Of a DNA stretch of 64,000 nucleotides, positions 51,801-60,523 are shown piece by piece. Positions within the stretch are counted from its first letter, which is position 1. Every line of letters begins with the position of its first letter. The translations under genes and the position numbers were made by a program. This stretch comes from Lepidonotus clava (Eukaryota > Annelida > Polychaeta > Phyllodocida > Polynoidae). Below the pieces are notes generated by a model, which worked only from the letters and a program-made list of their open reading frames with translations, ran no database searches and had not been told where the DNA came from. The stretch covers positions 24,173,961 to 24,237,960 of the forward strand of contig OW387148.1 of assembly GCA_936440205.1 (NCBI GenBank), given 5' to 3'.

Positions 51801-54800
51801 TCTTTATTCATCAACACATCTTTGCTGCTTATCCATTGCGCTTACAAATAGCCGAAGCATAGTTAACCAAAATGTTGACAGAAAACCCTACATCACTCAA
51901 GCATGGACGATGTTAACGTTTGCAAACTGTCATGGCAGTGCATGTGCTACCCCGAAGTAATGATGACAATGCATAGTGATTAAAGTTCGGACATTACAAG
52001 CTAGACATATAAACCTTGACATCAGATGAGAACATTCCACTTCCGGTGTGAGCACACCATCTGGAGGGGATGGGCGTCAAAACAAATCACGTGACCAAGT
52101 CAAAATAAACATCACAGTGGTCGGGACAGGGACTAAACATTTCAATAAACAACAACCTTTACCAGATTCAGTTGACAAAATATCAACCAAATTTAAGTTT
52201 GTCTGCACAGCAAATAGCTGCTCCCTTCATATACATTTCAAGTATACTACATGTAATTGTATTGGTGACCCTATCCCAGGTAACAAGGACACGTGTTTCA
52301 GAGGTCTGTAAGACGGGATCCAGGAAGTGAAACTCGTGTTTTAGACTCGTGTTATACTCGGGATTCTGTGGACCTCATTTCTGGTGTTTCCAACGTGTTT
52401 TTAACACGAGTTTTTAACACGAGTTTTGACATGTAAAACTGGCTAAAATATGTTGTGGGGTTCGAACTGGGGACCTCTAACACACATTCCCAGCACTCTA
52501 CCCCTGAGCTATACTGGTTTGCTACAATGGGAGGGAAAGGAAGTTGTATTCAAAACGTATACGACATTAATATTTTTTGGAAATCCAGCAAGTGAATAAG
52601 CAAATGTTGCATCATAAAATATTTCATTACTACAGATGATAAATTCAATTACTCACTTATTGAATGAAAATGCGCTACCAGTTTAATCTGAGTTAAACAT
52701 GTATTAATCATGTGCAAACTCATGTTTTTCTCATAGTTATCAAATAGACTGAGTCATCATAACTAATGTAAAACTCATGTGAGACTTGTGTTAAACACAT
52801 GTTTTTCACAGGTATTAAACAGGTCCAAAACTCGTGTCACTCAGAGAGAGTTATCTCAGGTAATTCACAGGGTTTTGCACAACACCAGAAATACATAGGA
52901 ATACCACAAGTAAAAACTCATGTAAAATACATGGTTTACATAGGGATTATCACTACACCAGAATGTTACTAGAATGACACTAGAATATAAGATTAATGAA
53001 AAAGCTATGTTAAGGCATTATCAGATGTAACATGATTAAACTAGTCATATGGTATACATAAATAGTCTTGTAGAAAAGAAAATTACTCAGGCGAATAACT
53101 ATGTGAAAACTGGTGGTAATACTTGGTGAAATACTAACATTACTTAGAGATTTTGACCACACCAGTATCACACGAATTTAACACTTGTTAAAACTGGGGA
53201 ATACACGTGTCCTGTTTGCTGGGATGTTAACCAGACACAATGATTCTGAGCCAAAAATCAGAACTAAGCCCGTCTGACAAACTCCTAAGCTAACACAGTG
53301 TTTGTTATGCGCCTATGCACTTAAAAATAGAAAAATCACAATGAGTTTGACTTTTTTTAGAGTTGGCATAACTTCCCAATACTGTTGCTATGTCTGTACA
53401 TAACCAATATTATAGTTTGGCGACTGTTAGAGTTCAGCGTGTGCGCCCTTGCTGCTTATTGCATCAGTGTCAATAGAATTAGCCAAAGAAAACGCCGGTG
53501 GTGTGGATTGTGCAGTGAGGGGGCAGGAGGTGCTGATCAAACGTCGGGTAATCCCAGGTATTCTGGGGGTAATCTGGGCAACGTCTTGTTGTCATGGCAG
53601 CAGGGATCAAACCAGGGGAGGTGCTAACAACCAGTTTCCATAACAACCACCTCCTAACCCTTCCCATCCCCTTCACCCTCCCAGCACAGATCGCATCCAT
53701 GCAAATCCACTTCTGGCTCCACTCAATGAATGAAATATCGGGACGGAGAGTGGCTGAGGTCGCGCGACGTCCCACGTGGTAGAGATCCCGCCCCCTGCCA
53801 TCTGGCGTCGATAGATGGAACTAAGCCGGCGTTGCGGCCGGTGATTATTTTGCCAGGCGAGCGGGACCACGTGCAAACTATCGCGAGAACTCATCAAAAG
53901 CGGAGCTGGCGAGTGCGAGTTGGAGGGAAGAGCCAGTTTGGAAAATAACCTTTGTTGGTTCATTCTGGTGACAGACCTGACAGGAATGCGCTGGCTTTTG
54001 ATTTAACAAGTTGACAGGGAAATATCTGTCGCTGGTCTGGTCTCAATCTGGTTCAGGTTTAGGCCTGGAAATCTCCTCAGGCCGAGTGATGGATCCAGGA
54101 ACTGGCTGTGGGCTACTGCCACGGGGCCTGTCAAGAGGCGTATCATATGTCCTGTCAGCGATTCTGAAAGTGTTTGCCCCTAGGTCAGTCAGACATTTGG
54201 GAAAAATAAGCTCGTAGGCTAGACCTTTACCCGACCGACAGATCGAATCTTAATTGTTTTTCTGGGCTTAATGTATTCCATCCGTGAATTATATACATGT
54301 CATATGTTACAACTTTCGTAGGATTCCTTATGTTTGAATAAATTTGAGTTGATCTTATGTCGAACTATCAAATTTTTCTCCGAGGTCAGTTATTTACTAG
54401 GCCTATCCATATGAACATCTCAAAACAAAGTCAAACTAAATAAGCAAGTACAGCTAGTCGACCTGACTTGAGAAAGAATTGGCTATAAACAGAATCCATG
54501 GAGCTAAATTTCATTATTGTTGTTGAAATATTAAATCAGTCGTTTGATTTCTAGACCCATGGCCAACGATTCATTGTGGTAATGTAATGTTCTTGTTTCA
54601 AATAAGGGATTCCAAAATTGGAATATGTTCTGAGGAAACTAAGAGTGCAATAAAATTATCAGTGAAAATTTCAAAGTTTAATGGATTATAGGTCTTTTTG
54701 TTTTCGACTTCTACATAGGCTTCTACTTAAGGATCCGAAGTCAGTCGTTAATCTTAGATATCCACTTTGACCTCAATCGGCGCGACTGATAAAAATAGCT

Positions 54801-57800
54801 AAGAATAATTAACCCTGAACGTCGATATAATGAACAGTTTCTAGCATATTGAACGGGCAGTAAGAACGAGGGCAGATGAGCGCTTGACCTCAATCTTTTG
54901 ACCAATCACAAATCAATAACTCAAACAGTCATGGTCGCCCTGCTGGGGCTCATGCTGCTGAATATAAGGGAGGCAAAGATAACGTTCTGATCAAGTTGAT
55001 TAAGGGGATATTGACTCGACATTAATTAGATCTGTGATATAAATAACCATAGCCTTCATGTTCCTCACCCAAAAGACTAAGGAGGGCTTTCCACAGGCAT
55101 AAAAACACCGAGTATGGCTACTGCTGGCTTTCCTATAAATAACTGTCTCATATTGATAATCTAAATATTGTGTATTGGTATAACATGAATATCATTACAA
55201 TCAAGGGAGGTGTTTCTATTGATAAGAAGTTTTTATTTTATAAGAGTGAGTATCGATTTATGCAATCATATATTATATGATTGCATGATTCAATACATAT
55301 GCCTAATATCTAATTTCATGAGTTAACCAGTAATAATACCCATCTACTTTTGGGATGCATTAAGATTTGACGATAGTGCACATGACAACACTTATCTCTC
55401 ACAATACTTAAACGGGTTGGAGATATAAATCGTTTGATGAAAATAAGTGCCTTCCTCAAGTGAAAGTAGGCGAGTATTGGGCCAACCGGAAGCAATGGGG
55501 AGGAAGGTTGGCAGCGGGAAAGCCGGGATGAGACGGGTAGAGTAAGGGCATTGCGTCAGGGTGAAGACGCCACGGGCAAGGCCCGACCCAAGTCTCGTCC
55601 TGCCTCCTCCGCCTTGACAGTGCTAATGAAATGATTGTGAGGGGCACTGACAGCCAATTAAAAGCCCGGCCTTCGCCACGCCCGCCGCATGCAAACGCCA
55701 AACCACGCCAAACCGCGCCGATCCTCGCGTCACGCGAGACTTGAGTGCGAGGTCATTGTCTGGCTTCCGCTCGCGCTGCCTTCTGGGAAAAGAGGGGGGA
55801 GGCGGACGCCCGCGCATGCGATCTGCGTGTTACGGCGCGCGCGCAGCTTTTGAAGCGGCCCGGATGTATCCGTGTTGCGCGTTGTATCGGGTTGTCGCGG
55901 CAGCTGTAAGTTGTTCGCCCGCGCGGCAAGAGATGGCGCTGGAGGTAATAACGACAATTCATATTGCGTGTTGGAGGTGTCGGCTCATATCCTGAACCGT
56001 GTTGAATTATTGAGAGATATTTCTATGGCCGACAAAATAACCTATAATGGGAGGTATAGTGGCCAGTTCTCGCCTATGGGTGGCGGTCGGCCTTCTACCA
56101 CTCCCTTCGGGCAGGAAGCTGGGGACCTTTTATGGCGCTAGAGCACCTTCTAAAAGGGTAAAATGCAAGAAGGCAACATTAATTTTGTGGAATTCGACTT
56201 TCATAATTGTTGCATTTCTAAAAGGGTTTTGCATTTTGTTTCAGTCAAGTAATGATGCTGTTTTCAAGTTAGTTTCTAGGGTAAAATATGTCATAATTGT
56301 GTATGTTGATCTGTAGGACTTCTTTCTATCTTTCCTGGCATGTATGGTGTTGATTGAACAGAAGAGAAATTGAATATAAGCCTATAGTGGATTTCACATT
56401 TACCTGCCAACCATGTGTTATAAGGTAATTTTTGCAAGGAAAGGGAGGGGCAACGACAAATGAAGTAAATCAATTGTCGCAGAAAGTTAAAAATCTTACT
56501 GTTGTGTCTGCAATATCACGAGTCCAAGTAAAAATATTGATTTTCAATACAACCTGAACTCTAAAATAAGATAGTCTAAATGGGACGATTTGGGTCCACA
56601 TGTATACTATAGGCCCAAAACATCGTAAGCTAAATATAATATTTGAGATTCGTCACGACTCATGGTCGAGCCGTGTAAAGTAATTGAGTCGCAAAGCTGC
56701 CCTGACTACGTACAAGATCTTTTAAATGCTCACCGCACAAGATAAATAAAAACATCTGCCCCAGAAGAGTCAATTTTCTTCCATTACAGACTGTTACACT
56801 TCCAGAGGCCTAGAATAACACTGAGTCACTGATTCCGTTGTCTGGAAAAACGACCACTCATTCACTCAGCCATTTCAATTTCATAGCTCAAAAAGGGCAA
56901 CAAAAAATACCCCCACCACAAAAGTCATTGCACCACAACCCCCGAGTTACTCGACGGTTACCCGCTACAACGCGACAGGCACGGAGCGACATCTATCGGG
57001 CCACTCTCCAAGCAGTGGCGTGGTTTCCGTGATGACCGCTACTTGTTTCTATTATCGCCCAGTTGCATTGCCAATGAGGGCCAATTTCAGGTTGCGGCTA
57101 GTGTAAACAGTTTTATAATCGCGCCCGAAGAAGACTCATCAAGACCCCCTTTCAGAGGAGTCAGGAGAGCCCGGGCCCGACAATGATTAATATTATTCAT
57201 GAAGTGTTGATCGGGAAATTTGATTCGCGTCGCCACCGTCAGCGACTTTTGAGAGGCGACGTCGCCCGTGACGGCTCACTCGTCAAGCACAGCCAAACCT
57301 GATACAGCCCAAGTAAGTGGGTGGAGATCGTTCAATGTCCGTTTTTAAGGTACTTTTTCTCTCACTTTTTTTATATTTTGTTCATTGATTCTTGATGGCC
57401 CCACAATGCATGAATCATTAAACAAGCAAGGTTTTAGGTTTCGGAAAAGGAAGGCCCGAAGGAAGGTGAAACTGTTTTCCGACGGGGAAGAAGAAACAGA
57501 AATGGCCAATATTGGTTTACATTTTTGAGTCGGTTAAGAGAACATTTTAAGGTCAGGGGAGGCCGGCAGGGGTTTGACCATGATCCCCTGAAAAAGGATG
57601 CAAAGTGTTTAATGTGATGGGAAAACATTACCGCTGGCCTCCGGCAAGTTATCTTAAAAATAAATATTAGACCTATCTTATTATCTCTAGAACAGCACAG
57701 TCACATTTATCAAGCATGTTTAGCTTATTTTTACATTTAAATGAACTATGACATTATAAAAGTTGTTACTAAGAAAGAAGACTCTCTGCGTGTCCGCGGC

Positions 57801-60523
57801 CGGCCGTGCACTCGTGTTATCGTGGATGGAATTCTTCCAATTATAAGGCTAACTTATATTTTCAGATTTATCAATCCTATTTCAGAGTTTTGAAGTTTCT
57901 AGAAGCACCAACGTCTTATTCTTTCTAAAATTGTGAAACGTTCTTAAATTCATATTCTAGGAATCTTAAATACACGACTAGCGAAGACATCAAAGTTAAT
58001 CTCGCCTTATTTGAGCAAGAAAGAAATCACCTAAAATATGACCAGACATTGAAAAAGAATCGACCTGAGATTAGTATGGTTGGAGCACTTTGAGTAGGTT
58101 TTAAAGGCCTATTAAAAATGTTTTTGGATAAAAAGAGATATTATGCACTAAATAGGAAAAGAAGCGTAGCAGTGAAATAAATAACAATTAGTCTGGGATT
58201 TTAATGAAACATTTCCTATTCTTCGTTTGTGCGTCTGCATGCACAAGTACCTTCCCAAGGGCTTTCCTGAGATTAATTCCCATTTGCCGATTGTACTTTT
58301 AATTGTACTTTTCTTTCCGTGAGAAATATATCATAACAGCCGTCAGGCACCGCCATTATTTTGCATCTGATTAAGCCTGATTTATTGAGTCGTAGCTGTT
58401 ACGACTTGACGAGCCCTTATTTTGCTTTGACTCTTATCCGGTGAGATATGAGAGGGGAATGAAGACCCTCCATGTGTGGCACTGGATTAATTAATTAATT
58501 AAAAGACAATAATTAAGAATAGCAGCGCAGTAAACAGGTGTTAACGACACCCCAGTCTGCTTATCACTGACAACCAGCGTCCCAAGGGAGCACGTGACCA
58601 CCCTGCAGGCCAACGTGTAAACCCCACAGCTCTGCCGACGCCTTCCAATCTGCCCAATCCCTCTGGGACGGGGGTGCTTTTTGGCAACCCCCAAGATCAT
58701 TTTTTATGTTATTCATCTCAGGATTTAGAGCCATTTATGCGAGCGATTCATTTGTCCTACTCAAGTTGCGGCATCCGGTGTAAAGGCTTGAATGATGTGT
58801 AGGAATCTGACGTCTCGATACATCGGCACACACTTGCCTATTATCGCCCATTATTAATCCATTATCCCCCCACTAGCCCTGGAGTATGACTAAGGAGTGC
58901 GGCTGAGAGACGGACAAACCAACTTCTGCATGCCTTCATTATTATTCCACAGCAGGTTCCCTAACTGGGAACCAGAGGTAAAACAATTAATAACTGGCGA
59001 TGAAATAGAGATCCCCTCTCACTCCATCCACACCATGCCCAGCCTCCCCTATATCATCACACCGTTAAACAAAAGCTGCATTATCCTCTATAAAACAAAA
59101 CACAAAGAAATTGCCAATTAATCTAAGGCTGATGTACAGTAATGCGCATGAAACGTGCAGCTATGTATCCCTCCAGGGGGGCGCCGATAGTGAATAGCTC
59201 GGACAATACTAATCCGCATCCCACATTCACCAACGGTGGCTTGTTTTATGTGCAACAATTTGTCACGATATCACGTTCTTCTCCGGCGAAAACTCTTTAC
59301 TCTGTGAGAAAAGAAAACAGTCCACCTGCTGCTCCTCCACCCAGTGATCGCCTCCCCAGTCCCGGACAATACAACGCGCACAATTGCAACATTGTCATGC
59401 GGAAAGGGAGAGGGATCTTTTCGAGTGAGGAGAGGGGGAGAGACAGAAGGGGAGGAGAAACATCTAAAAAGTGTCTGTAGAAGGGAGTGGAGAGTTGCAC
59501 AGTGTTGGTCGTTCCTTACAGACAGTATTGTGTACGATGGTACGCAATCTGGAAGTATAATGTTGCCCCAGCATACAGGTTTTGTTGGGAACAGAAGCTA
59601 CCTGATTCTCAGCCTGCACTGAAATGGCAGTAGCACATTAGTATAGTAGTAGCGTGCTGGAGAAATTGAAAGATAATTTGGTACTGGGCGCCATATAATG
59701 CAATTTGGAGAGTGAGAGAGGTCAACTTCATATACTGTAGCTAAACCATTATCACAAACAATTCTCCTCTTTTTAAGAATATCTATACTCTTCAAAATGT
59801 GAATTTCTTAGTGTACCATCTAGAAGAACAGGGGGTACCTTGCTGATGGGTAAAAAAAAGTATGCGTTTCGTCTATGATCACATGGTCCAAAATTGATAA
59901 CTTCTACATGTAACTTTACATAAATGAAATGATATGGCACGCTTCAATCAATGATTCTTTTCCACAGACCTTTGATATGAATACTTAATACTACTATAAA
60001 AATGAAAATAGCTTCTTTACAAAGGGCGAAGTTCTGTGCTTGGGGAAATAGAACTTTCTTCAACTAAATCAAAGTCCCTCCATTGAAGTTCTTGCTCCTG
60101 TAGAATACGCAAGTTCTATGACCGAACAAGTCAGAATTCATTGAATGGCCTCTTTGTGTCCAAAACGGATCAGTTTCTCCTTCTATAGTATATCACATGC
60201 CAAAATAAGTTGACATTAGGCAAGAAAGAAAACCATACAATTTCTATCAATATAAACGTATAGGGATATATATGCAAGTAATAGGAGACTCCCCCATCAA
60301 AGCGCCACCTACCGATGTGTTTGTGGAGCGGCACCCGGCAGGTGAAGCCGCACCGGTTATCACAGCACTTCCGGTCGTCGTCGCAGTCGCCGTCGGCGTC
60401 GCAGTTGTCGACGCAGGCGGCCTCGAAGCCCTCGGCCTCCTCCGGGGCGGGGCAGGTCCCGGGCCGCACCGTCTCCACGTGCTTCATGAAGCGACACGAC
60501 TGTTCACAGTCGTCCTCCTGGTT
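24608..60523 (-). CDS. KAL1: Anosmin-1 orthologue (5' end beyond the window)
   Basis: Thirteen minus-strand coding exons: 60523-60313, 48391-48207, 41640-41511, 35251-35124, 34833-34756, 34265-34209, 32082-31986, 30002-29877, 28901-28792, 28196-28025, 26776-26538, 25375-25234, 24822-24608. All phases agree and the joined frame is 629 aa. Order: end of the Cys-rich domain, WAP, four FnIII domains, short tail. Similarity to vertebrate anosmin-1 runs throughout, for example CPAPEEAEGFEAACVDNC in WAP and RWYQFRVSAVSVNGSRGF in FnIII-1. Anosmin is an extracellular, heparan-sulfate-binding protein that modulates FGF signalling and neuronal or epithelial migration. Vertebrate anosmin is about 680 aa, so the signal peptide and most of the Cys-rich domain are missing here and presumably lie past 64000. 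The C-terminus is a Ser/Thr-rich stretch followed by about 19 hydrophobic residues, resembling a GPI-attachment signal, unlike human anosmin. Confidence 0.95.
25234..26776 (-). CDS. KAL1: Anosmin FnIII-4 (two exons)
   Basis: Exons 26776-26538 (239 bp) and 25375-25234 (142 bp), joined in phase 0. The domain runs from EEPPSLTHTFLIKQTNITAR, through the core Trp of VNWREP and the YRVIWG strand, to the tyrosine-corner-like TTYLVRLQAISRAGSGQ and IHFTTP. It aligns with human FnIII-4 (ITGFQVTW and LYRLEVQVLTPGGEG). The donor after 26538 is AAT then GTATGT, a weaker but acceptable site. Confidence 0.92.
27648..27710. repeat. 63-bp perfect palindrome, 31-bp arms
   Basis: Two 31-bp arms (TGCACCCTCCCCCACCCCCA and on to GAACT) are separated by a single G. 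The arms are perfect by eye and pyrimidine-rich on one side, purine-rich on the other. It lies in the intron between anosmin FnIII-3 and FnIII-4. Confidence 0.95.
28025..30002 (-). CDS. KAL1: Anosmin FnIII-3 (three exons)
   Basis: Exons 30002-29877, 28901-28792 and 28196-28025. The domain begins PPPLQNLTVNPPFFHNG, has the core NVTWAPP, then YERCVDKSLIHWIAEVC, and ends CRYNLKVQPV and VTFSTPSC. Cysteine positions match the human FnIII-3 region (WFPEAC, FSCKYKVTVQP, TTPPC). The codons are strongly GC-ending, unlike the FnIII-2 exons next door. The intron between 28196 and 28792 contains a 158-bp inverted-repeat cassette. Confidence 0.93.
28477..28634. mobile_element. 158-bp TIR cassette with promoter-like motifs
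   Basis: Perfect 17-bp terminal inverted repeats, TATAGGCCTGTAGGGAG on the left and its complement on the right. Between them is CpG-rich sequence holding GCGCATGCG (NRF1-like), TTTGGCGCC (E2F-like), GCCAATGAG (CCAAT box), CACGTG (E-box) and ACATGGCCGCC. The string GACCTTATATAGGCCT at its left edge also occurs near 37018. Lying in an anosmin intron, it could be a small mobile element or a cryptic promoter. Confidence 0.6.
31338..31430. promoter_or_regulatory. CTCGCGAG cluster, candidate promoter or enhancer
   Basis: Contains TCTCGCGAG at 31339, TCTCGCGAC at 31349, the exact palindrome TCTCGCGAGA at 31417-31426, and CACGTG at 31395-31400 in a CpG-rich island. TCTCGCGAGA is an established core-promoter-type element in vertebrates. 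No gene start is known here; the site is inside the intron between anosmin FnIII-2 and FnIII-3. Confidence 0.4.
31986..35251 (-). CDS. KAL1: Anosmin FnIII-2 (four small exons)
   Basis: Exons 35251-35124, 34833-34756, 34265-34209 and 32082-31986, of 128, 78, 57 and 97 bp, with all junctions in phase. The reading is PPGPPQNLSEG, then VTIHWKPPKRSDLPVSRYK, then VYWSKRLKTVSAQLV, DQLSFELQNLAADTTYFVQ, and VLAISQYGDLRLKGE. The human counterpart has [35 protein letters not shown]. The shortest exons lie too far apart to look like a single domain, so they rest on phase and alignment. Codons are AT-ending (many TTA, ATA, ACA, CAA). Confidence 0.9.
33060..33380. promoter_or_regulatory. Candidate conserved intronic element
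   Basis: Balanced, non-repetitive sequence standing out from AT-rich intron. It includes GACCTGACCTTTGG (nuclear-receptor-type direct repeat) and GCCGGAAAT (ETS-type). Assigned by appearance only. Confidence 0.25.
34517..34530. promoter_or_regulatory. RFX X-box palindrome
   Basis: GTTGCTATGGCAAC is a near-perfect X-box inverted repeat inside a GC-balanced block at 34380-34640, between two anosmin FnIII-2 exons. Binding is inferred from the motif only. Confidence 0.35.
35880..36740. promoter_or_regulatory. GC-rich intronic island, candidate regulatory
   Basis: The island has sharply higher GC than its flanks, with FseI-type GGCCGGCC words, ACAATTGTTGATAAATAATC (SOX- and homeobox-like) and many CpGs. 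Frames are open on both strands here because stops are rare in GC-rich sequence; none has family similarity. It lies in the intron upstream of FnIII-2. Confidence 0.3.
38200..39470. promoter_or_regulatory. Balanced, stop-poor intronic block, candidate regulatory
   Basis: Overlapping long frames exist on both strands (190 aa at 38991-38419 minus, 195 aa at 38498-39085 plus) but neither resembles a known protein. The composition is unlike simple intron. It could be a deeply conserved element or a small unrecognised transcript. Confidence 0.25.
39470..40680. other. Pyrimidine-rich strand bias, about 1.2 kb
   Basis: The plus strand is dominated by C and T with few G, so the anosmin pre-mRNA, made from the other strand, is purine-rich here. 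Long plus-strand open frames rich in Pro, Ser, Leu and Phe follow from the skew and are not genes. Confidence 0.6.
41459..41476. other. 18-bp palindrome next to the FnIII-1 exon donor
   Basis: CCCCTGCCCGGGCAGGGG lies about 35 bp downstream of the donor of exon 41640-41511 on the transcribed strand. It could form a hairpin in the pre-mRNA near the splice site. Confidence 0.5.
41511..48391 (-). CDS. KAL1: Anosmin FnIII-1 (two exons)
   Basis: Exons 48391-48207 (185 bp) and 41640-41511 (130 bp), separated by a 6.6-kb intron. The first encodes VPDIPNVLEI then VELTWSRVYL and YMVQQRWNLGRHHSEHHMTK; the second the second half with RWYQFRVSAVSVNGSRGF. The W/F core, the QRRWN-like string and the GRWYQFRV string are hallmarks of anosmin FnIII-1, the domain implicated in heparan-sulfate and FGF-receptor interaction in vertebrates. 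Confidence 0.95.
43300..47150. promoter_or_regulatory. GC-rich intronic island cluster
   Basis: CpG-rich blocks in the 6.6-kb FnIII-1 intron. Sites read directly: GCGCATGCGC (NRF1) at 43386-43395, GTCACGTGAC (E-box/CLEAR) at 44170-44179, TTTGGCGGGAA (E2F) at 44186-44196, and TGCGCGTGCGCAG (NRF1) near 44405 and again near 44690. Such clusters are typical of housekeeping promoters, though no gene start was recognised. Confidence 0.4.
48718..49229. mobile_element. Inverted-repeat element ending in hairpin palindromes
   Basis: The left end is CGTCCTACATGTAGGACG (a perfect 18-bp palindrome) followed by CTAGCATAATCCACTACC. The right end is the reverse complement, GGTAGTGGATTATGCTAACG, running into the same palindrome at 49212-49229. 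The total is 512 bp with no coding capacity. A third related terminus (CGTCCTACCAGTAGGACG then TTAGCATAATC) sits alone at 49573-49601. It is a non-autonomous element of unrecognised type. Confidence 0.65.
48770..49019. mobile_element. TTAA-CCCTTT element nested in the hairpin-ended element
   Basis: Bounded by TTAACCCTTTGCTAATG on the left and CATTAAAGGGTTAA on the right, 250 bp, with the palindrome GGTTACCATGGTAACC at 48944-48959 inside. The TTAA edges and CCC/GGG ends fit a small piggyBac-type element. It lies wholly inside the 512-bp element, implying either insertion after it or a compound origin. Confidence 0.5.
49230..53400. other. Long intron upstream of FnIII-1, first part
   Basis: AT-rich intron. 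It contains the lone hairpin terminus at 49573, the X-box-like palindrome GTTGCCATGGCAAC at 49421-49434, and the tRNA-like repeat region at 52320-53230. No coding exon was recognised. Confidence 0.5.
52320..53230 (-). repeat. tRNA-derived repeat (SINE-like) with AACTCGTGT-rich flanks
   Basis: On the minus strand 52511-52493 reads TAGCTCAGGGGTAGAGTGC, a good polymerase III A box, and 52468-52457 reads AGTTCGAACCCC, a B box. The T-stem and acceptor pair poorly, so this is not a functional tRNA. Both sides are littered with variants of AACTCGTGTT and its complement (near 52330, 52400, 52770, 52830, 53170). Together they suggest a SINE or a tRNA-headed composite repeat. Confidence 0.45.
53400..60312. 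promoter_or_regulatory. Remainder of the 12-kb intron, with GC-rich islands
   Basis: No coding exon was recognised. Islands of balanced, CpG-containing sequence lie near 53480-54220, 54820-55100, 55450-56150, 56930-57300, 57780-57830 and 58200-59500, separated by AT-rich DNA. An odd-centred palindrome ATGCAATCATATA-T-TATATGATTGCAT is at 55260-55286, and TAATTAATTAATTAA is near 58485. Islands in a large 5' intron of a developmental guidance gene are plausible enhancers; this is inference. Confidence 0.3.
60313..60523 (-). CDS. KAL1: Anosmin exon: end of Cys-rich region and WAP domain
   Basis: The acceptor TTTGCCCAG ends just before 60523, and the donor is ATCG then GTAGGT. The exon encodes CEQSC at the end of the Cys-rich region, then a complete eight-cysteine WAP core: CPAP, AAC, DNC, GDC, KCC, NRC, FTC. 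Human anosmin reads [21 protein letters not shown] at the same place. A nearby acceptor six bases further in is possible, so the start is certain only to within two codons. WAP domains are protease-inhibitor-like; in anosmin this one contributes to uPA and heparan-sulfate interactions. Confidence 0.93.

Noticed and set aside
52456-52530. A functional tRNA gene
   Set aside because: Acceptor and T stems do not pair adequately, despite good A and B boxes.
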